NCBI GenBank assembly: GCA_964030785.1
Contig: OZ034967.1
Coordinates: 45,630,033 to 45,694,032, forward strand
From: Siderastrea siderea
Lineage: Eukaryota > Cnidaria > Anthozoa > Scleractinia > Rhizangiidae
DNA length: 64,000 nucleotides
Reading direction: 5' to 3'
Shown one piece after another: positions 1-13,500 of this stretch. The translations under genes and the position numbers were made by a program. Below the pieces are notes generated by a model that saw only the letters and a program-made list of their open reading frames with translations, ran no database searches and was not told the origin of the DNA. Within the stretch, counting starts at the first letter, position 1. Every line of letters begins with the position of its first letter.

Positions 1-48
1 CACTCACCAAACGACTCAAAGACAACGAGGCGAAGTTACTTAGTTAAA
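1..48 (+). pseudogene. Degenerate echo of a spectrin exon start
   Basis: The first ~45 bases resemble the beginning of the real exon at 153. Read in the matching frame they give LTKRLKDNEAKLLS and then a stop; the real exon begins QFTKRLNDYEPRF. No splice donor precedes the stop. It is therefore probably a truncated duplicate of that exon, or the decayed start of an alternative exon. It sits at the window edge, so what lies upstream is unknown. Confidence 0.4.
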
Positions 49-152
49 TTTTACCTGTAAAACATTTAAAGCTTTCCTCAAATAAATACCCTTCTTGACT
101 AATCGCCCCTAAATGAGCTACATCAAACTAAGATTTTCTGTCTCCTCTACAG

Positions 153-2688
153 CAATTCACCAAACGACTCAACGACTACGAGCCAAGGTTTACAGAAGCG
201 ACAGACACAGCTTACAAACTGTGTAAGGACCCTGTATTTTCCAACGAGCAAAACAAAGCTCTTCAACAAGATACGGAAGACTGCGAACAGAAATGGGATG
301 ACTTGCTTGAGAAGGTTAAAGACCGCATGGATGGGTAAGGATGGAAGTTTAAGTATTTATTTATTTATCTGTGGTGATCAAGGATTAAGCCAGACAGACG
401 TGCGATCCTCTGTGTAATCAAAACCAAGTGGTTAATGGACAACACTTTACTTTCAACGAAATCGAACAACCGGTATATACCCAGTCTGATTCCATATCCC
501 AAACAAAGTAAACCAAGTCATATTTTCAGTTCTAAATTTTTAGCAAAACTAGTGTTAATAAAATCAAGTCACCCGCAATCACACTGCGCTCATCATCTTT
601 ATGTGATCCTGTTTTTGTGGTTTTGTCTTGTGTTCACACACTGTGACTGAGCAACTTGACGGTAACAGTTCTGTTGGTTAGTTTCTCATACAAAATTCAA
701 GACTATTGTTGTTTGTGCACGGTCAAGGCTAAAAGCGGTAACAAGAACATAAAACAAAGGACTGAGCTGAGCTTCACAACCAGTTTCATTTATTACCTGT
801 GGTATGTGAAAGTAAAACGCACTTGGCTAAACCTTAACACTCTAAACGTAACCTTCCAATACGTTGGTACATTTGCCTTTATGTTTGTTTACTGATCTTT
901 TAACCACAGCATCGTGAGAAAGATCCCAAAGCTTCAAAAAAGTCAAAAGGAGCTTCTGGAAGAGTGGAAAGACAGTTCTGCTCGGTTTGACAAAGCTCTG
1001 AGAAAAACTGAAGATAAACTCAAGGAACAAGAAGCCATTGGTAGAGAAGTAAGTCGAGCTTAGTTGTGTGCAATACTTGCTGCTAGTGTTTTTCTGTTAC
1101 TTTTTGTGTTCTTACTTTGTTTCATTACTATTGTTATGTTGTTGCTGTTTTTGTTCAAGGGATTACTCGTTTCTTTAAACTGCGGTGCTGCGTCATTGGG
1201 AGAATGGAACTCTTAAATGCAACGTCAACTGACTCGATAAGGAGATTTAAAACCCAATAAAACCGATGTTTCGAGCACGTAAGCCCTTGATCAGAGCGAA
1301 TCAAGGGATTCTGGGTTTTGTGTAGTGTTAGTGGAGACTTGGTGCATGGTAGCGTGAACACTATGAATAGATTATGGTGGATGACTTAATTTTGACATTT
1401 GCTTTTCACATCCCCTCACAGATTGGCTACGAAAAGTGGTCGCCACAGAGTAGATCGCCCGATCTGACAAGACGACCAGGAGAAAATAACAACAAATGGA
1501 AGCCGACGGTTGACGAGTCTAATGCCAGGCTCAAGAGGTAAAGAAATTCACTGAATTAGTGTAGTAAGACATGTTATGGGAAGATATCAAAGAGTAAGGA
1601 TTACGTTTTTGTATTTTGTATGCTAAGATTGCGCCTCTTGTTTTTTGTTTATTTGTTTTTTTGCGCGCGTGTGTGTGTGTGTGTGTGAAGACACCAAACC
1701 CTGACGGTTCCCTTTCCCTCTTACTTCCCAGTACGATGGGGTCCGTAGTTAGCGTTTGTGAACTTTTAGCTTGGTTTACTCTCATTCGAATAGAATTCAT
1801 CAAAAACCACTGTCTTGTTACAGTGTCTGTTCATAATAAAAATCGAGCTTTTCATGTCTAAAATTTCATCAATAATATTTGCTATTCAGGGTAAGAGAAA
1901 AGCTTCAAGACATTCAGAGGGAGAAGAAAAATCGAAAATGGACGATACTTGAAGCCTTGAAAGATGTGATGCACTCAATCACCTCCAGATTCCGTGGCGA
2001 TTCCAAATCCGGCGTCAGTCTGGACAAAGTGGTGGACCTGCTAGAAGACCATGAGGTAAAGAAAGAATTGTCGTAATCACTGACTGCTATTAGAGAGTCA
2101 GCGTCGCTTGGACCAGTAATCCGAAAGTCTCGGGTTCAAGTCCTCCCTTCTGACTATCATGGACTTGTAACGTGATAGTTGCTCCTTCATTTCAGTGTGA
2201 ATAGTGTGTTGGGCAGCCTCCCACAAGTTAGTTTGTGTTCAGTTTGTGATATTTTGGAGATGATTTACAGTACCGATACAGCGCTAAATACTGCAGCAGT
2301 TCGTCAGTTTTGTCCCTGTAGATTTTCGATTTGTTGTTGCCTCTTTATGTGATTTTTCCTTATTTTGGGAAATTCGCGTCAGTGCACGTTTCTCTGGATG
2401 ATGTGTCATTGTACGTGCCGTTACACAATCTTTGTCTGCTGCAAAATGTCTGACTCAAAACCTAGCCAGTTTCCCTCTGATATTAGCTTTATCTTTGCAT
2501 CCCCGGCTACTAAAAAGCATAAATCTTTATAGGGTCGGGGGGGGGGGAGGGGGGAGGCTTATGTTGGGAACATTAAAATTATTCCACGATCGTCTGTTAG
2601 ATATGAGGTGATAAACAACGCGCCGAGTTGGTGATAATCACCTCATATCCAACAAGCGCGAGTGGAATGATTGTTTTTCTGTTATCAT

Positions 2689-2722
<34 letters not shown>

Positions 2723-5700
2723 GCTTCTCGCCATCTCGGCAAAAACTTTTCGACACTGTCATCCAATTTCCTTATAAGCCAAAAAGCAGGTTATTCGCTG
2801 GTGAGCCGTGCGTGGTGAGCCAATTAAAAAGCTAGAATTCAAAAGCCAAGATTGACAATTTAATAAATCAGGGTGGGGGAGAGGGGGGCTTGCAGATTTG
2901 GCAGAGGGGAGCACAACTGTGTTCCATCAAATTTTTTTTTTTAACATCTTTAATTTTCTTTTAAGGACATTATGACTGATACGTCTTCTAAGCAAAGAGA
3001 CGCTGACGAGGTGTTCGCCTTGGGCGCAAACGCTCTTGATAGTGGCGTGTTGGAAAATGACCAAGCCAACGCTTTACACGACCGCATGTCCGACTTGAAT
3101 CGACGATGGAATGGATTAAACGTTGACGTCATTGAGCACGAAAAAAGGTTGGTTGATATCTTGATATCAAAACCCCTCTTTTTTTCGTCGAGCTATTTCT
3201 GAAGCTTTTGCTCGGACTAATTTCAGAAACAAACTCTATACTGCGACTTCTATTTCGTTTGACCGCAGTAACAGCGCCAGATAAAAATGGTCAAAGACAA
3301 CTGAAAAGAACATTGATTAGCATACTTCAGTCATTCCGCACTTTTTTATATTTTTCATTATTTACATTTTTTTAACTCCGTAATGATGAGAATTTTCCAT
3401 CACATTTACTGCTTATTGGAGTTAGTTAAAGCTTAGGTGATGTTGATTTCAGAGATAGATCAAAAAGACAGGTGGATAAACACGCGTGTTGCCTTCAGAC
3501 CCTCAGCATCGAAAAGGAAAAAAAGTTAAATTCCCATACACCGTTGCACAATTTGTAAATATTTATGCCCCACTGAGGCTTTCTAAGTTCATCATTGTAT
3601 GCATACAATGAATGAACATGCACTCTTTCACTAGTGAACTCGTTGTTCAGTTAGTTGTTCGTGTTTGAATATTGTTTGGATTCCGTGACAAAGAAAATCA
3701 CGCCAGTTGCCTTTGTAAACTCCCTTAGCCTCTTTGTAAACATTATAGTGAAAATTAAATATTCGCAGTGATTACCATGAATACGTAAGTGGATACCGTG
3801 AATGTGTAGCTAATTAACATTTTCGTGAGAATGAGTTCTTAAGAAGCATTTAAACTTGCATTCCCGCGTCGCCAACACTTTCTGTCTCGAAAAAGTGATA
3901 GTTCTGACGGCATATCGAGAGTTTAAGTTCAATATGGAAGGTGATGATGATTTAGAGACATCTTGGGTTCGGGTGGCCATAACAGCCGACGTAATGCAGC
4001 ACAGGTAGGTACACAACCAAGCATAACTTCATAGACAGATGTGCTAACAATGTTGAACTGTTGCTTGAACTTGGGGCGAAGTCATGTTTTAAAACTCTTC
4101 ATTACCACGATTGCCCAAGTTAAAAATATCAAAAATATCCGAAATGTAATCTTGATACGTATCCAAAAACAAACAACAACGCATGAAAGAGCAGCTGATT
4201 TAATGGTCACACTTCATGAATTCATCCTCAGAATTAAAACTTATAGAACCGCATTATGTGGGCTGAAGGAATTGTGAGTTATTTTCAAACTAGGTGTCTT
4301 TTTTTCATGGATTGTTACTAAAGTTGAAGACTCTTAAGAATGCTTAGAATGTGTCATGTCTTGTTTAGGGTTGTCGAGTTTTTTAAATACCAACGTAATA
4401 ACCCAATACTAACCTAATAGTAACTTAAATTAAATTAATTCCGTGACTCAAAGGATAAAGAATAATTTCACACTGAAGGTCAGTTTTTTTCAAGGATTTT
4501 GTCATGGATTCTCACGAAAGCCCTCATGCTTGGAATATGTCATGGCTTAAATAAGGTCTGTCGATTTTACTAGATACGAACCAATTTCCGATTTCTTCCC
4601 TTCTTTTTTCCTGGTTCCTTCCTTCCTTCCTGCCTTCCAGCGCCGGAAAACGTTTGATGCAAGCAACCTAAAGTGTGACCATTTCCAAGATGTCTTCAGG
4701 ATTCCGTCCACACACTCAAACATCAGAACTTCCTTTTCAACGTTATAAACAGCACCACTGCAAAGTACTGCTCAGTAGCCTTCATTTGAACGGTCACACT
4801 TCAGGATTTGGTCGACACACTCAAAAGTTGAAACTACGTTCCCCAGCATACAACAGCCCCACTAGAAGTACAGCTCAGTACATTAGTGAATATAACCCTT
4901 CAGAGTTTCATCCAAACACTCAAAAGTTAACAAATTAGGACTGCCTTGACAATCATAATAAACAACACCATAGGAAAGTATTGCTCAATAGTTTTCATTT
5001 GAATGACGCACTTTAGAATTTCATCCACACACTCAAAATTTAGAACTGCTTTGACCATCATAATATACAGCCCCTCTGGAGAGTACTGCTCAATAGCTTT
5101 CATTTGAATGGTCACACTTGATTTCATCCACAGACTCAAAAGTTAGAACCACATTAAATGATTTTGTTTTTGTCGTTTGATTGCGGGTGTAAGTATTTTA
5201 ACAGAGAAATCTGTCCACGTTTTTGTTAAGTACAAGTTCTGTAAGTAATGTGCAATGACCTCTCCGCAATGCGTTCTTGTAATAGTTGCGTAAAACCATG
5301 AGAAGACAATATACAATTAAAAGCGTGCCGTTATTTTGAAGTCATATCATTTTATTTATTCAATCAAATTTCATTACATTACATTGCATAAGGCAATCCA
5401 ATGAATCTGAGGTCAGCTTAAAACAGAATACGAGATTCCTTGGAATAAGCCGCCTAATATATTATAGATAGTCTCTAAAAACTAGTCGTATACACCTATA
5501 ATGAAGTTTAATTACAATAAGAATAACTAATTATATATACACAAAAATTAGTTACGATAAAAAATTTGCATTAAATTTATCATAAATGAAGGCAATCAAG
5601 TTCTTACGAAAGACTGGCAAGGTGTTCGACTCCCTGGCAGTGAGAGGTAATTCATTCCGTTGGCGGCAAACCCGAACAAAGAAGAAATTCTGTCCTACTG

Positions 5701-8700
5701 AAAGGGGCATTAAGCGTTAAATGATCAACGTTTCTCAGTGGCTTGTCGTATGAGCGAAACGATACATAATCTAAAATAATCATTTTACTATTTGAACCTT
5801 TCAAAAAAGAGATCGACATCTAATTTCTCCTTTCTTCAACGATGCAATTCGACTGGAGGATGAAAAAGAAACTAGAAACTGAACATTGTTACGTTCATTT
5901 TTACCTTCTCTGGAATGACGTGTTATGGATAGTCTGTGAGAAATAGCCGAGTTTTGACTGGGGAGAGAAACAGGGCGGCGGGGGCCGCGGCTAATTCTAT
6001 TCATTTATTTATTTATTTATTTATTTATTTATTTCTGCGCTCTATTTCCCACTGCAGAGCGTTTTAACAGGCTAGTTATGGAATCACTACTGAGAACTTA
6101 TATTTTACGATCGGTATTAAAATTGAATATTCTGGTGATTGAGTTTTTTCTTTCTTCATAAATATAATGTAAATTGGGTACAGTCTTCGCTCGCCTTTTT
6201 GTTTCGCTATATCTCCACTTCTCAGCTCAGTTTCCTTAGAGAAGGGAAAACTTCTAGAACCCGATTTTGAGTGTATTGCAAACAATGGTTTTCCTTCAGC
6301 TGGTTATAGATTGACAAAAATTTCTTGTCCTCTTTTCAGGTTGGAGAAGTTCGCCCAAGAAATCGAGAGCGAGTACGAGAGATTCGACACATGGCGTGAC
6401 AGATGTGACAACATGAACCAGTGGCTGATAGAGTCTGAGAGGCTCATTAAAAACGAAGATAAGGTTGGATCTGACATTGATGTGCTTCAAGAACAGATCA
6501 AAGACAATCAGGTTGGTGCCAAGGCAATTTTCTTGCCACCCAGGACCTTAAACAGACCATTTCCGAGCCTCTTTTGAAAGTATGGCCTTGTGGTCAACCA
6601 TTCCGTTGCAAGGTTGAACCCTTCAAGCCTCAATATTAGCATGTATATTCTCATCACTGTTCTCCATATATTTCGTATGGTACCAGTTGGGAGACTTCAC
6701 GTAAACATCATGACATTCTATCTTTGGTGATCACTGTCTTCATTCTCACAACCTATACGTTTGATCGAGTGGTGGTACTGAATGAGAGATGAGATGCTTG
6801 TCACTATTAGGGCTTAAAAGGTAAACTTGCACCCTAGCCCCACCCTTCTCAAAAGTCTAAGGAATCTGGTGGGTTTGTTTTGTCTTGCTTCCGTGCTTTG
6901 TCATTGTTGTTGTTGTTTTGTAATCTGCAACAGACGGAAATCGTGTTCTTTGGGGACTCTGCTGTTCCTAGCTCTTAACAGCATCCATTTGTTGAAAATA
7001 ATCGCTTGTATTGTTGTGTACTTGAATGCTTATAACTTTTTGTCACAGCTCTTCTTCGATGAAGTAAAACAGTACGAGCCAAAAGTGGAGGCGATGCTTA
7101 AAGATAGCCAGGATCTTGTTGAGAGCACCAAACTGGATAAAACAGACATTGATGGAGTGGACAAAACTAAGAACGCTCTCAACACCAGATGGAAAGCCGT
7201 CAATGACCATCTTAAAGATCGACAGCAAAAGTAAGTTATAACATTATATCATTTACACACAACAAAATCGCTAACATCAGTAGTTCTTTCCAATCGAAGA
7301 ATGTAGGCAACGTGGACGGGGGATTTTACATCCCGTAATCGTATGCCTAAGTGGATTTGTATCACCCCTGCTCAAAAGACTAAATGGTCTGCCTCCTGCC
7401 AGTTGGGGTTCTTGACAAGGTTATGTTCACATAACAGCAACTATCCAAACGAACGTCATATAAAGTATTGAAAGGTTATGATGTTAAGACAAAAAACATT
7501 GCTAGAAAGCCGTAGGTTTGGAGATGATCACTATTGAACGCCAAATAACTTTCTCTATTCTTTGGTAATAAGCATGTAGCCCTGATTCAAAACTGACTGA
7601 ATTTTAGCATTGAAGCGTGGATCTACGTTTGAGAAAGAAAGGCGCAGATTAGCCTTGCAATAGGACTCGGCTGAGTAGCCGAGCCTCGCTCCAGTCGCAT
7701 ATTTTTCTTTTCGCCTTATCCTTCACTAAGCCTAGTTGTGTTGGGAAGAAAATTATGTGTATAAAATATATCAGGTTGTGTCACAAAAACTAGATACACC
7801 ATTTTTGTTTATATGTTTTGCACTGTTAATTGCTGTGTAGGCTGGATTCAGCTCTGTTGGACATACTGAGGAAGGACACAGAAGGGAGGCTTGGCCGGTG
7901 GAGAGAACAGTCAATAGCTCTAGGCCTGCTTGTTACTGAAGCTACAAGGAAAGTGAACGAAGATGTGGATGAAACAGATTATGGAGACATTCAAGCTAGC
8001 TCTGTTCAACTGCAGGTAAAAACGCTCTCAAAGCCGTGCTTCTTGGAAACAATGGAGATGTCTTTTGTTTGTGTTTTGTTTTGTCATAATCAATAAACAT
8101 TTGTGGTATGATGAAAGAAGATTTAAGTCCAAGAAAGGTTGACAGATAAGTAGTGCACGTGAAAGTGTGGAAATTTGAGGGAATCTGTGCTACCTTCTAG
8201 GTCAAACCTTTCAACACCCAAAAGGCTAGATGTGACCCGTCCCTACCTTTGGTATTTCTTTATTGCATCCACTGCAGGCCGGTTACCATTTTTGTTCACA
8301 CGCGCATATTATATTACCCAAGTCAAGTTTAGCACACAAGTAAAACTTAGCCTAATTTATGTACTCCGATGAATCTCTCTTTTACAGCAAGTTGAAAACT
8401 CTCTCGGAGAAGACTTAAGCAAAGAGTTAGTTGACGTGAATGATGCTGGTCGTGCCATCATCGAGAAGAAAGAGTTACAGCCTGATGACGGAGACGAGAT
8501 CAACGAAACACTGGACGCACTTAACAGACAAGTATCTGAACTGGAAAGAGGAACCAGAGAGAAAAAGGACAGGTATTAAAGGCAATTTGAGCATTTTAGA
8601 AATGTGCTTAAGGACGGTGCCTCCTAATACAGAGGTATTTATGCACAGTAAATGACTATGTGGGACAGGCTAGGCAGTTCTTAGCAAGGGTTGTTGGGAT

Positions 8701-10447
8701 GCAAAACGAAAATAGTGGGTAACCACGTATTTTTCAGAGATAATTAAGCAACCATTATTCCAGAAAGCTTTAAAATACATAACAATGTATCGTTTTTTTC
8801 CCAAATGTAAGCTCAATTACCTCTGACAAATGCTTGGTTACCCCCAAATTTCTTTGTGGATTTAGACAACCCTTGCTAAGATCCGATTTTCCGCGTAGTC
8901 ATAAACTTCACAAAAATACCTTCCTAGGGTTAGCCGACGTCCTTAAGAAACCTGGATTTCTCGGAACCTCCCTAGATACACAGGAAGTATGCGCAGTAAC
9001 AAAAGGAGGCACCGTCCTTAAGCACACCCAATACCCAATACTCGTTTTTACGGTAAAATACGACATCTTGGAAACGGAGCAAACGCGTCACCATGTTTTT
9101 TTTCTGTGGGACGTCAAAGTTCTCGTTGCTTAAGGTCCCTAAGGACAACCCCATGGAGCCAACTTAAATTTGCTCAAGTTGAAATATAGAGAACGTTCTT
9201 TTCTTAGGATCAATGAAGCGTCTCTTAAATACTTTGGTCGCTCTCTTGCTGACTGTGAACACGCTGTCGAGAGACTCGAGGATTCTGCAGAGAAATTCAC
9301 TGATGTTGGGTCTGACATTGCCGAGGTTGGAAAACAACTGGAAGAGTTGCAGGTAGGACCCCTGCTTTCTTTGAAACTTGATTTCAAGCAACAAAAGACT
9401 TCACTGCATGTTAATGTTGTCTTTGTCGACTGTATCATCGCCATGTCAAGCTTCTTTTGCACTTGGGCTGTCACAATACACGAATGAAGAGAGAGCCTGA
9501 CCCTGACATAATCGACAGCTAGTTACCTATCGAGAACTAATATCAGTGACGAGCTAGGTCATTTTAACATAGGTTTTGCGTCCTTCATATTGTTAGTTAT
9601 TTTATTCTTGATTTGCAGGACTTTGAAAGCGATATGGTTAAAGAAGAAGCCAAATTTAGTGACATCAAAGACCAGTTTGAAGACGGCAAGGAGACGGGTA
9701 TACTGCGAGAAGAAGACCAGGTGCGAGTCAAGCGCAGGATAGGAGCGCTGGAAGAGAAGTGGGCTGAACTGAACAGAGTTCATAATGACAACCGGCGAAG
9801 GTAACAGTCCTTTCGTTAAATCTACAATCACTGACAAATTGTTGAAACAAGGCCACGAAAACCGTACCTTCCTCACCCATCCACAAGGCAATGTTGGTGG
9901 AGATTTTTATCAAAATATCTTAAGACACGTGCTCAACGCATTTTCCCACACTGGGCAGGGCTAAGAGGGGAAATGTTCCCATGACGTCTGTCAGTAATTG
10001 TAGCTAATTTTCCTCTTGCAAACACCACATCAGACAGTAGGTTATAAAAAACAAGGCAACTTTATTTGGGCAAGGTGGCCCATTTAGCAACGAGGTCGAT
10101 GTTAAGATGTGTATTTCAGGATTTCCACTTACTCACTGGCTGTCAAATTTTAGTCAATTTTTGACTGGCAAAAACACTGCTCATTCCAGACACAATACAA
10201 GAAATGGCCAATACTCGAGGAGAGAAATTTATTCTTTACTGATTTTGCTAACTGTAACTGGGCTGTCACTTTGCCGTGGTTGTGTTTTCTATGACCCATT
10301 AAAATTAGTTTTATATTGTAATATCAATTTTTATCTCTTTTCTTAGTTTTTAATTTTTTATTTTTTATTTTTATTATAATTTGCAGGGCCCCACTGAAAA
10401 CCGCCAAGGCGAGTGGGCTCCCTGGATAAATATTATTATTATTATTA

Positions 10448-10518
<71 letters not shown>

Positions 10519-13500
10519 GCTATACCGGCTGAGACTTTCGTCCGTCCGCTTGACAGGGCTAACTATACCGGATTGGTCGAAGAGTATAGTATAGTCCTGA
10601 CATAGAGGGTTCCTGATTCTCCTGATCCCCTCGTCCTCCTGATCCTCTAACCGACCAATAATTTGTTGTGGAAGTTGCTATAGAACTTAATTGATTACGG
10701 AAACCCCAACAAAGGCTTTATGCGTCACATGACACGAAGGAGTTCGGTAGCAGGTAACAATGTATTATTTTACAGGTTAACTCAAGCAATGATAGTCTTC
10801 CATGAAGAACTGATGGAGGAGATCTATGATTGGATGGGCGACGCTGAGAAGCAAGCGGACTCCATAGCAGTGAATGAGGATGACATTAGTTCAGTCATGG
10901 AGGAGTACGGCAGACACAGGGTATGGACTAACACTACGACCAATAATACGTCACTAATAATGCTCATACGACACCAAGTCTGCTTCTGCTAGAATCCTCA
11001 CCATTGCTGTTTTCCGGTGCAAGTTAGGGATTATAGCCGATTGTCATTAAAACAGTGCTGAAGTTACCAAATTTAAATAAGAAAGGAAAAAAAATAACTA
11101 TAAACTCCATCGTGAAAATGGCCTAATTGAATAATCTCCTTGCTTAAGAATAATCGCCACTCTTTGTTCATATTGTGTCTATAGTCAAACCCTCCAATCC
11201 ACATCGTTTTTCTTCCGCCTCCTGGTGGACATAATCTTGCAATGGGCCAGGAAATACTGCGCACATATTGACTGAGTGGGAGTGTCGAGGGGTTTTCAGT
11301 TCAAACTCAGTGAATAAGTATCTCAGTTTATCATACAACTAATTTTTGCTCGACTTGCTGCATGAACGTTGAATTGCGCGCGCACATATAAACAGATGAC
11401 ATGTTCGGGCCCTGGAAGTTTATTTTTGATTGGTTCGCGTCAGTGTCCTCTAATTGTGCCTTTTTCATTTTTTAACAGGAATTAAAGGAAGAAATCTCTT
11501 CGTTCGAGCCAACGTTCAAAAAAGCAATTTCAATCAGTGATCGGCTATTAAGTGAAAGGCTTGTGGATCCCGAAAGAGCTGACAGTTATGAAAACGAGAT
11601 TAGCACTCTGGAGAAGAGATGGAACAATCTACAACTTAAAACCATGGACAATGGAACAAAGTAAGTGTTCTTATGACTATTACAAATTCTAGGTAAAAAG
11701 TAGTGATTGGTTAAAAACAGAACATTAAAGGAAAGCTGCCCCGTCACAGCCTACGTAATGACACCTATTGTCTAATTACCTAGACCTGACTCATGTACTG
11801 TCTAATTGAAGGTCAAATCAGGGCTCCAAATGCCCAGTCATATTCGAGAATTTTGTCACAGTTATAATCAGATTACTTACAGGACTTCGTGTCGTCCAAT
11901 TTAGTATGCAATCATACTCGTGATTAAACAAATCCGACTCTCGTTACGCGGTCGTGTGAATACAGACCGAATAAGAAGACTTCAGTCAGTCCTATTACCA
12001 TTATAAATCAGGGTATAAACAATTTGTTGATTACATCAAAAAGTGGTATTGGGAAGTCATCTTACGAACTAGTATTTCTGATTGTACCTCATGGGACTTA
12101 AAGTAGGTAGTCAATTTCCACGAGTTTAAAAGAACACAGTCACGCTATTTTAGTCACTTTAAAAATAAAAAATATGTCCTCACATCAATGAACGCCCGCA
12201 AATAATAATCTTGTTTTGTTACCAAAGACTATATAACTTCACTGAAACTATTTTCTGTCGTCTGTTGCTATAGATGGCACGGATGGAAATGGATTGCAAT
12301 TTGAAAAAATTAGGCTAAACTTTTCAGATTCTTTCAGCGTGTTGACATTAAATCGATATCAATATGTTCCTTTAAATGTTCAAACAATGTTGGGCATGGA
12401 TAAAGTTAGCTACCGATAATTTAGCACAGTTCTGACCGGAAATCGGCGAGATCCTCGTGACTATGCCCCTTTAAAAGAATCAACACACATCAAGGGACGT
12501 GCCACTGCAACGTCCTGTCGTTCCTCTTGTCCCTGCTACATTTTACATTTTCGTGTGTGTACGCACATGCTGTCATTTTATCGTACCCTTAGCCAGCCTT
12601 TGAGTGGTCTCTATGCTTACCTCAGGCGGCAGCTTGCCCATCTTAACCCTTTAATCCCTGATATAAAAATGCATATTATCGTTACGGTTCTCCATACATT
12701 TCTTATGGAATTAGTAAGGAGAATTTGTCTAAATATCAAGACATCTCATCCTTGGTGATCACTTTCTTTTTTCTCCTCACTTGAATGTTTGAACAATTAG
12801 TGATAATGTGCAGAGAATTTTCATCTTCGTCACTGTTAGAGCTTAAGGACGGTGCCTCCTTATACAGATATATTCTTGCAAAGGTTGTGACTATGGGGAA
12901 AAAGTAGATCTTAGCAAGGGTTATTGGAATCCAAATATAAAAATGTGGGAAACCACGCATTTTCCAGCGATAATTAAGCAACCATAATTCTAAGAAAAAG
13001 TTAAAATGCAAAGAATGTATGGCAATTTCTTTCCAAATTTAAGCTCAATTATCTCTGAAAAATGCATGGTTACCCCCAGTTTTCTTTTTGGATTCTGATA
13101 CCCCTTGCCAAGACTGCTTTTTCCGTATAGTCTTACACCGCGCAAAAATAAATGTTGTATTAGTGGGCAAATTCCTCAAGAAACTCGAACATCCCGAGAT
13201 GTGCAGAACGTATGCGCAGTAACAAAAGGAGGCACCGTCCTTAAGGGACACTTAGGTAGCTGACGCAACGAGGAAAGAGCTCTCATACGTATAGATACTA
13301 ATTTGTACCGTGATTGCTTCAGATTGTCCGGTGTCCTTGGAAGGTACATCACAACACGGCTGGATGATGCAGAAGTGACTTTGACACATGCAGAGTCCAG
13401 TATTGACAGAGATGATGGCGATTATTTGGATCTTGAAGCCGCTAAGAAAGCATTAGACGCGTTCCAGGTCAGTTAGTCAGTTAGGTCAAAAAACGAAACA

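Noticed and set aside
2093..2152. Functional tRNA gene
   Set aside because: The B box is good but acceptor and D stems do not fold and position 33 is not T; SINE remnant is the better reading.
4675..5155. CRISPR-like repeat array
   Set aside because: Units are ~104 bp, diverged and without unique spacers; this is a eukaryotic minisatellite.
10381..10605. ORF with a poly-Tyr stretch
   Set aside because: It is created by the (ATT)n microsatellite.
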